Shown: piece by piece, positions 56,928 through 64,000 of the stretch | How positions within the stretch are numbered: position 1 is the first letter of the stretch | How the letters are laid out: each line of letters begins with the position of its first letter | NCBI GenBank assembly: GCA_020881915.1 | Contig: JAJFPB010000004.1 | Coordinates: 868,001 to 932,000, forward strand | DNA: 64,000 bases | Direction: 5' to 3' | From: Paramyrothecium sp. XJ0827 | Lineage: Eukaryota > Ascomycota > Sordariomycetes > Hypocreales > Stachybotryaceae | Notes under the pieces: generated by a model | The model's input: only the letters and a program-made list of their open reading frames with translations | Databases searched by the model: none | Told to the model about the DNA's origin: nothing | Made by a program: the position numbers and the translations under genes

Positions 56928-56998
56928 GGAGATGTCAGCCATCGAACCCGAATTAACGATATGTAAATTCGCAGTTTTACCAATTAAATTATATCCCC
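56928..56998 (-). tRNA. Decayed mitochondrial-type tRNA-Val (anticodon UAC), probably a nuclear relic
   Basis: A full 71-nt cloverleaf can be laid out on the minus strand. The acceptor stem GGGGATA pairs with CATCTCC (one mismatch and one G-U), and TA follows. The D arm is ATTT-AATTGGTA-AAAC (one mismatch). The anticodon arm is GCGAA-TTTACAT-ATCGT, with anticodon TAC in a proper 7-nt loop (one mismatch beside the loop). The variable region is TAAT, and the T arm is TCGGG-TTCGATG-GCTGA (one mismatch). The AU-rich D arm without a nuclear A-box pattern indicates mitochondrial ancestry. Every stem carries a mismatch, so it is probably not functional. No other mitochondrial gene is evident beside it. 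Confidence 0.55.
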
Positions 56999-59900
56999 CC
57001 TTCAGAATCATGCCGTTGTTGACGCTAATAGTTCTGGAGAAACCTTCCAGCCAACCTCGTGAACAGAATTAGTGATTCACAACCACAACACCGACATCTT
57101 CTGCCCCTGACGATATTGTCAGATGTTCTCCTTCCTTGTTCCCGTTTGCAGGTATGTTACAAAATATCAGACCTGTGTCAAACTGTTTCTCCGCATTATG
57201 TGGAGACCAATAGCAGAAGACGACAGTACTCGATGGCTCGTGGTAAGATACAAAATCAGGTTCTACATGGAAACACGCTCCCGGCCTTCGCAACAAAACG
57301 AGCTGTAGATGAGTGAATGTCCTTCCAAAAGCCAGTTCTCTAATCATGAAGCTCTGCAATAGAACTCCGCTCTATAAGGCATCTTCGCCCCATGCTGTCC
57401 TTCCATGTATCACCCCTGAAGCTTTCAAGTGATTCTAAAGAGTTATATAACATATCATGTATTATGAATTGACTCTTTCTCTTATCATCAACAACTAAAA
57501 GTCTAAAGATGGATGGAGGGCATTAGGTGAAGCGTTTGGTCTCATTTTGGTTTTAGACTAGAACTGAAAGCTTCTTCAGATGCAATAATTCATTGTCTAG
57601 TCCATTTTAGATGAGATTTTGGCCGGGTTTTCTTTTTCGAACAATGAATACTGGCTTATTCCACAAGCCGGAGCAACTAATGAAAGGAGCAAGAGATTGA
57701 GCTCCTTAATATCCCAATCTATGCTTGGATAGGATGCGTTAACAGATTGCAGAATCCTAGCAAGATCCAACATGAACTTAGAGTGTCAAGCATCGGTTTC
57801 TTTTTTTTTCCTTGGCCGCATTCGCTAAGTAATCGAGTAGACTCTTGCAAAATTATCTGGAGGCACCAACATGTCAACCCACTTTGTAATGAGTGCAAGC
57901 GCTGGTCATGGCGTGACAATTGTGGCGTAGTTATCACTTGCAAGTTTCGTCCTCAGCATTATCCCTTGAGCTACATACGCAACTCAGGTATAAGGGGCGG
58001 TAATTGGATCGCAGAAGAGATATGGCGTATTGGTCCATTACCGAACCACTCGCCACTTCGACTCGTGAATGACGACCTCGTAGCACAAACTATCACGACG
58101 TGAATAGGTCGTCTCGCCTAACACATGGCGATGCACAACGCGGGGTGGAGGTAAGATTGACGAGCCCACATGTTGGTTGTGAAACCGATGATACACCCAG
58201 TCGATACCTTTTATGGAGATTGATTCTACTTGAAAGAGGCGAAAGATCCTTGATCAAGCTTCCGGATGCTAGGCACGCCGTTGAATTAATATCGACTTTA
58301 CTACAGATGACGGGGTGCAAAGCCTCGCCTAAATCCGACGCCACCGGAAGCCTTAAATCTTAGACACCTGAATTATGGTATTAGATCCCTGGCATCCCTG
58401 TTCTTGTTCCGGATGGATGCACCAAGTTTTAAGCCTCCAGCTGTGATGATCTAGGAGTGCCGCCTCGCAGCTTCCCCTGTTCAAGAATCGCATATCTTGC
58501 TTTGGGGAGTGTCAGGCAGTGGCAGGGTGTGTCTAGAGTTCGGCGGTCATATCATCATTCGGTAAAGTCAAGTAGGGCAAAACGTGGCCAATTTGTGTGA
58601 GCTCGCAAACATTCACAGAAAGGGAAAATGCGGGGGCTGGCATCAATAGACAATAATCTCGCTCCATTGACTTCGAAAACTTTGAGGGAATGAGCTTTAC
58701 TTCTTGCTGTTCAAGACTATAACCAGATTAGTGGCCACCATTTGGCTACCGCGGCCCCGTAGATTCGATCAGAGGGCATAGTCAAACTAGAGGTAATGTT
58801 CAAGCCCGATGTAGGCTTCTCCTCCTCCAGTTGGGAACTAGACATCTAGTGCTCTTTCAATATGTGGAATGAGCCATGGTGATACAAAAACCAAGTGATG
58901 CTTCAACACAATATGTGGTTGATAAATCCTTGAACGCAACCTCATGGGTTTCGACGCACCCCTCAATTCAACGGCTTCTAGGTTGGGTAATTTGTTATTT
59001 AGTTCAGGATTCGATACGAAATATGTCCCACAGCATATGCTCATAGTCATTCAAGCGGGCTACAACGCAGGGTAGCCGTCCACAGAAGAGTTGCAGGGGC
59101 GCGTTTCACCAAGTGCTGGAAGGTAATACATGACGCAATATACAACTTCGATGGCACACACGTTCAGACATCCGCAATGAGTTCTAAGTTGCTCCTGGGC
59201 TGGTAGTGTTCTTGGTTGCGAATAGATTCGACCGCCTATTACGTAGGGGAGAGCTCGTGCACATTCGCCGTCAATCCTGCCAAGATGAAACATTGGTATC
59301 CGCAAGAAACTTGGAACAACCCGACGGTTTTAGCTAATTTAAACAGTAAATCATTTCAAAATTCTGCTTCAAACTTAGTCCCCGTTAGACCAGGAGAACC
59401 TTTTCCACATTGCAAGGCCGATTATAGTAACGTCTACGACTCTCCTGTTGATCATGGTCATCCGCATTCATTGAATAACATGCTACGACGAGGACTCCAG
59501 CCCAGGCTTTTTCCATGTCAAAATCAACATAGTTTCGGTGAGCCAGTGGTTTTAGCACTATGATGACGTACGTGTTCAATCAGCTTTTCATGGCACAGTA
59601 TGCAAAACTTAATCAACTAGTCTTGAACAAATCTACGAGCTTCTTGGTCGCCCTCCTCCAAGAAATTCTTGCTCGAGCAGCCTTTTGTCTAAATTTCTAA
59701 CCTTTTCATTTCTATGTTTAAGAGGAAGACGAACTGAGCACTAGGCTCAAAGGCAGACAGGATCTGTAGTTCTCCATCTCCCCGTGAGTTGGCCATCAGC
59801 ATCAATGACTGAGATCGAAGTCATTACATCTTGAATTTGAAGTGTGTTTGCTCTTTTTCAGTTGTTATCGGCTTCAAGCTTTCTTGTCGCCTAAATGAAA

Positions 59901-61217
59901 TAAGAAAACCCCAAAAGCCTAGAATCACGTTTTATATTGCGTCGTCGAATCTCAAAGGCTAAAGACTGGGTACATAGCCTAAAATCACCGTTGAGTTTCT
60001 TGGCGTCCGCAGGAGGATAGCATCCGAAGGGACGGGCCGTTTCCCCGTGCAGAATGCTTCCACATCCTGGCTTGCCCGGGTCCACATTCCCAAGTATGGA
60101 TATGCATGAGTTAACCTTTGAGCCCACGGAAGCTTGGGGACGGTGGTACCCACTTATCGCTGCATGATGCATATGCCTCGGGCTATGACTACTTATTTGT
60201 GTGGCAAACGGCTGAGTTGTTCCGGGCAGTGTAGAATGCGTTGGTGACTGCAGCAGGAAAGGTGGCATGCAAGCTTAGGGAGGGCTCTGTATGGGCGCAG
60301 CCTAATGCTTCAGCGCACGATTATACATGAGCATATACCAACCTATGGTCTATCATTTCGCAGAAATAGAAATTCGCTCATCAAGCCAACAATGTCTACG
60401 TTGTCATCTCGGAGGTTTTGGTAGGCAAGGTAGCTAGGAGGCGACTAATGCTGGTGATCCACAATATAGAAAAGGCATTGTTCTGGATGCATAATTTAAT
60501 GCAGTAAAGTATTCGTCGTTTGGCTTGCCATTGTCCAAATTGAGAAAGCCTGGCATCGATGGCTGCATTCCTTCGGGTTCAGTCCGTGATCGACAACCTG
60601 CTCCGTCCGTGCTATAGCGAGTGTCGTGTTGATGTCCGATTCGGTGCGCTATTTGTACCCAATACTTAGCAGAATCTGATTGGACCATGCCAGGGTTTTC
60701 CGCTGCTGTCGTTTCCATATACAGCTGCTAAGGATGAGTTGTTCGTGCTTTGTTTTTAGAGTCATGGGCTATTGCTGCCATCCGCGCCCAACCTGACCGG
60801 GGTGTCAGGCCAATCCCACCACAGAAGCAGGGTTGGGCCTGCGCCATTGGGCCGCTGCTGACGTCTAGGGTTATCTTTGTTTTACCCAGTGAGCCGTACA
60901 TGAAAGGGGCGCCGCCAACACACTCAGGGAAATTCTTTGGCAACGAAAAAGCAAAGGAATATTCACGAAAAATATCTCGTGTTATTATTTTGACCTTTAA
61001 ACTCATCCAGACTCAAACCTTCTCTCCACGGACAGAACATCATGCTGTGCAGCAAACTCAATCTACTCAAGACAGAACATCTTCGCCATATCCCAGCTGA
61101 ACACCACATTCGAGCATCCCAGCACTTGCTTGGCTTGCCTGCGTACGCAACGAACAGACAGAACGAGAGGGGAGGGTGATTTTTCGACCAAATATCAAGA
61201 CCGACCTTGCTGTCATC
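56999..61217. other. AT-rich gene-poor stretch upstream of the coiled-coil gene
   Basis: About 4.2 kb with lower GC than the preceding region and many stops in all frames, especially 57.3-58.0 kb. No open frame exceeds about 125 codons with any recognisable content. The last few hundred bases must include the promoter and leader of the coiled-coil gene. No transposon protein or terminal repeat was recognised. Confidence 0.4.
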
Positions 61218-63560
61218 ATGTCGCTCAACATCCGAAGCTCTGCCCCCACCGGGGAGCAGCCACGGAGCATACGGACATCTACGTCAACTGAGAGGCGTAA
61301 CGCCACAACAATTACGACCACTATCATGAACCCTACCAATACAAGAGGCTCTCCGCAATACGTACGCCCGGAGTTCGAAGTTCCCAATACAGATCCCAAT
61401 CAAACTCCCGACGCCTCAGGGTCATCTGCATTCTCTGCCGAACCCGAGCAGGCGAGAACTTTAGAAGTGCCTACCAAACGTCTTCGCTTCAGGACTCCAA
61501 CCCTCCAGATCAGACCGCGACAAGATGAACCTACCGCGAGGCGAAAATCACCGGAGTCCTTCACACCTCGAACGCCTTACGTACCTGAGTCGGATAATGA
61601 GTCCCTATGGAACTCTTCGGAAGGCTCCACCAGCACACAGGCCACCAGCGTGCTCTCCGACGATGATGACATTGTGAGGCCGTCCATAGAACCTCCTCAA
61701 GTCCGACCTGATGTGGTTGCTCGTCGACAAAATGCCACTGCTGGACCTTCTCGGCGACAAATCGACTACAGGGATGACTGTTCACAAGATCAGGGTCGCT
61801 CAGTGGTTCACATCCAGATCAAGTCCAAGCAGCAACCAAAACAATCCCTGCCTTCAGTCACGTCTACTACGGCAACAAATACCCGACAAGCGCCCAAGAT
61901 CAAGCAGTTGCCTTTGATTGCTCAACAATCTGGCGCCACCACGAAACAGCTCGTTGCGCCCCGACATCGCGATGCCTCTGGTAACGAATCTGACAGTTCG
62001 GCCTTTTCAGCCGAGCTTGAGAATTTGAGGAGCGAGGTCAGCTCACTGAAGAAGAAAGAATCAAGGTTTACGCGTGAGCTTGAGGACGCTCACAAGAGGG
62101 TCGAGGAACTCCAGAAGGATAAAGATGACCTGAGGTCGGAAAAGACAAAGCTGCAGCAAGCAAAGGACCAACTGCAGGCCGATCTTGACAAGCAACTCAG
62201 GCAGCTTGAAAAGAGCCGAGGCCAATCCGACGAGCAGAAAAAGACTATCGAAAAAATAGAGAAAGATCGTGACTCCAAGCTGGAGAAGGCCAAGAAAGAA
62301 CGCGCAGCTGCTATCCAAAAGATCCATAAGGAACGCGACCAGACGCAAGAGAGGACAGAGAAGGACCATGAAGCAGCCATCAAGAACCTCGAAGCGGAAC
62401 GTAATCAGCTCAGTGAGGAAAAAGCATCCTTGGGTCAGAAACTGAAAGAGATGGAACAGCTCTTCAACCAACACAAAGAGCTCAACGACATACTAGGGCA
62501 ACGGTGCGATCTTCTGGAGAAGGAAACGCAGCAGCACACCGACCACAAAGGGAATGCAGAAGCCAAATCGATCAATCTCGAACGGGAGCTCAGTGACACC
62601 ACAGCCATAAAGAAGGCTCAAGAGTCCTCATATGTTGCACAGATCACAAGACTCGAGATCTCGTTAGAGGCGAGAGAGCTCAGAGTCAAGAACCTGGAGG
62701 ATGAGCTCACAAAAGCTGCCGCCGAATCTGCGACACTGACAGCTGAGCGCGATAAGCTGCAAATCGAGCTGCAGGCCCAGAAATCCTGCGTGGAACTATT
62801 GGAAAAAGGTGCCGCCAGCCTTGGTGAAGACAAGGCAGAATTACAGAAGCAACTTGCCAATCTGAGAGACGACAATTCCAAGCTTGATGAGACAATACGA
62901 ACGAGTGCGGAAAATCATAAGAACGAAATAGCCAGCAAGGATTCCACTATTGCTAACCTTGAAGGAGAAAGCCAGAGTCTCAAAAGTGATCTTGACAGCC
63001 TTAAGGAGAAACATGAAACTGCCGAGAAAAAGCTAGAGGAGGCAGAAGCAAAGCATAAGGAGATCCAGGAGCGAGTCGATTCCCTCAACGGCCAATTAGA
63101 ACAGTTGAAGAAGGAACAGGATGACACAACTTCTCAGGTGGAACGACTCAAGGAGGAGTGCGACGGCCTGCGCAACGATAACGAGTCCCTTCGTGCATCA
63201 TCCGAGGCTGCAAGCCAGGCCGCACAGGAAGAGTCCGCAGCGGATGAGGAAGCTGATGCGATTGCTGCCGAGCACGCCGCTCAGGTTCAGAGCTTGCAAA
63301 ACCGCATTGCAGAGCTCGAAACAGCCAATACAGACCTGCAAGCTAGAGCTGCAGACGTCGAACAACAGCTACAGACCGAGAAGGCAGCCTTGGGGTCAGC
63401 AGAAAACGAACTCGGCGGCCTTCAACAGCGAGTGGCTGCCCTTCAGGCTCAGCTCAGCGCAAAAGTCACGAGGGGAAGGACCAAGACTAAGCGTGATCCC
63501 AAGAAAGCGGAGAAGATTCTCGCAGTCCGTTGCCCAAGGGAATCATCGACAGAAATGTAA
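61218..63560 (+). CDS. Large coiled-coil protein of unknown function
   Basis: A 780-aa protein. Residues 1-270 are disordered, rich in Ser, Thr, Pro, Arg and Gln, with acidic patches (VLSDDDDIVRP). From about residue 272 to 755 the sequence is an almost continuous heptad-patterned coiled coil (ELENLRSEVSSLKKKESRF, VEELQKDKDDLRSEKTKLQ, LEKSRGQSDEQKKTIEKIEK). The C-terminal 25 residues are basic (KVTRGRTKTKRDPKKAEK), a possible nuclear localisation or nucleic-acid-binding tail. The ATG at 61218 (TCATCATGT context) is preferred over an in-frame ATG at 61176. At the 3' end, a GTAAGT donor overlaps the stop codon (63556); splicing to the CAG before 63617 would only change the last residue. I do not recognise a specific family; cytoskeletal or septal-pore scaffolds are possibilities. 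Confidence 0.8.
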   Translation: MSLNIRSSAPTGEQPRSIRTSTSTERRNATTITTTIMNPTNTRGSPQYVRPEFEVPNTDPNQTPDASGSSAFSAEPEQARTLEVPTKRLRFRTPTLQIRPRQDEPTARRKSPESFTPRTPYVPESDNESLWNSSEGSTSTQATSVLSDDDDIVRPSIEPPQVRPDVVARRQNATAGPSRRQIDYRDDCSQDQGRSVVHIQIKSKQQPKQSLPSVTSTTATNTRQAPKIKQLPLIAQQSGATTKQLVAPRHRDASGNESDSSAFSAELENLRSEVSSLKKKESRFTRELEDAHKRVEELQKDKDDLRSEKTKLQQAKDQLQADLDKQLRQLEKSRGQSDEQKKTIEKIEKDRDSKLEKAKKERAAAIQKIHKERDQTQERTEKDHEAAIKNLEAERNQLSEEKASLGQKLKEMEQLFNQHKELNDILGQRCDLLEKETQQHTDHKGNAEAKSINLERELSDTTAIKKAQESSYVAQITRLEISLEARELRVKNLEDELTKAAAESATLTAERDKLQIELQAQKSCVELLEKGAASLGEDKAELQKQLANLRDDNSKLDETIRTSAENHKNEIASKDSTIANLEGESQSLKSDLDSLKEKHETAEKKLEEAEAKHKEIQERVDSLNGQLEQLKKEQDDTTSQVERLKEECDGLRNDNESLRASSEAASQAAQEESAADEEADAIAAEHAAQVQSLQNRIAELETANTDLQARAADVEQQLQTEKAALGSAENELGGLQQRVAALQAQLSAKVTRGRTKTKRDPKKAEKILAVRCPRESSTEM

Positions 63561-64000
63561 GTACTTCAATACTCTTGTGAAAATTTAACGTTGCAATGAC
63601 TTGAGGCTGACTTCAGATAAGCTCGATTGTACGACGAAAGAACATACACCAGGTGCAGGGGTCATCATCCACATCAGAGTGATGATAGTTGAAGAGCGCA
63701 TTTTCTCTACTTGCATTTGTTGCAGCGAGCATGGCATCAACCATAGAAATGTTTTACTTTTTGTCTTGGTGGGCTCTCAGAGTAATTGACGCAAGTCAAA
63801 TAGAGGCTGGAATAAGTTTGAGGTCATGGGATAGCGCGGTGTTTAAGAGGAGGATTGATACTGGAACCTACTGTAATTCGATCTTTTAATTTCCTTTGTT
63901 TATTTAAACTCTATACGTGAACAAATCATCTGTGCTCATGATTCGCCTGGACGACTCTTTCATTGGGTTTACTAAAGAGATTCGGCAGAAATCCGAATTA
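63561..64000. other. 3' flank of the coiled-coil gene to the window end
   Basis: A 66-codon open frame at 63689..63889 begins with a signal-like hydrophobic stretch (MKSAFSLLAFVAASMAS), but it soon turns uninformative and lies within the likely 3' UTR. No gene called. Confidence 0.35.

Noticed and set aside
62061..62474. Hydrophobic Leu/Phe-rich minus-strand frame that looks like a membrane protein
   Set aside because: Antisense shadow of the Lys/Glu-rich coiled coil.
1..64000. CRISPR arrays, insertion sequences, complete transposons and nuclear tRNA or rRNA genes
   Set aside because: None were seen; CRISPR and bacterial IS elements are not expected in a fungal chromosome, and no RT, transposase or LTR pair was found by eye.

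Overview
The window is nuclear DNA from a filamentous ascomycete (Pezizomycotina, probably a Sordariomycete). Genes carry short GT-AG introns of about 45-90 bp with CTAAC/CTGAC-like branch sites. The gene set is typically fungal: Zn2Cys6 regulators, a fungal-rhodopsin-fold membrane protein, a SUR7/PalI protein, a GH125 mannosidase, a quercetinase-type cupin and a Medusa (MedA/Ren1)-like developmental regulator. Exon structures below were built by hand from splice signals, reading frame and remembered family sequences; no search was run.

Left part (1-13.2 kb). A methionine aminopeptidase type 2 gene (cut by the window edge) and a type 1 gene lie head to head across 339 bp. Both are divergent family members. 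This arrangement recalls the self-resistance genes of fumagillin/ovalicin-type clusters, and the hypothetical biosynthetic genes would lie left of base 1. Then come a DUF3500 protein, an FMN-binding split-barrel flavin reductase, a small protein resembling a Copia-type retropepsin region, a cysteine-rich single-pass surface protein, a secreted bicupin and a SUR7-like protein.

Middle (13.5-40.3 kb). An F-box/LRR-like protein, a 7-TM fungal-rhodopsin-fold protein and a monocarboxylate-type MFS transporter are followed by three Zn2Cys6 activators in tandem; the first is divergent from the transporter. Next is a metabolic stretch: an aldo-keto reductase; a flavocytochrome b2-type hydroxyacid dehydrogenase that ends in SKL and lacks a mitochondrial presequence (predicted peroxisomal); a divergent DHDPS/KDG-aldolase-type lyase; a BNR/sialidase-like beta-propeller; and a secreted GH125 exo-alpha-1,6-mannosidase with eleven coding exons, one of only 8 nt. 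Together these look like an accessory carbohydrate/hydroxy-acid catabolism region, though no single pathway is proven.

Right part (40.3-64 kb). A MedA-like regulator on the minus strand is preceded by about 15 kb without a convincing gene. The first several kb are pyrimidine-rich on the medA sense strand and hold several good splice donors, consistent with the long intron-containing leader known for medA. The rest of the gap contains a three-copy 10-bp tandem repeat, a GGTAA/GGTCA-rich inverted repeat and a decayed mitochondrial-type tRNA-Val(UAC). The window ends with a 780-aa coiled-coil protein.
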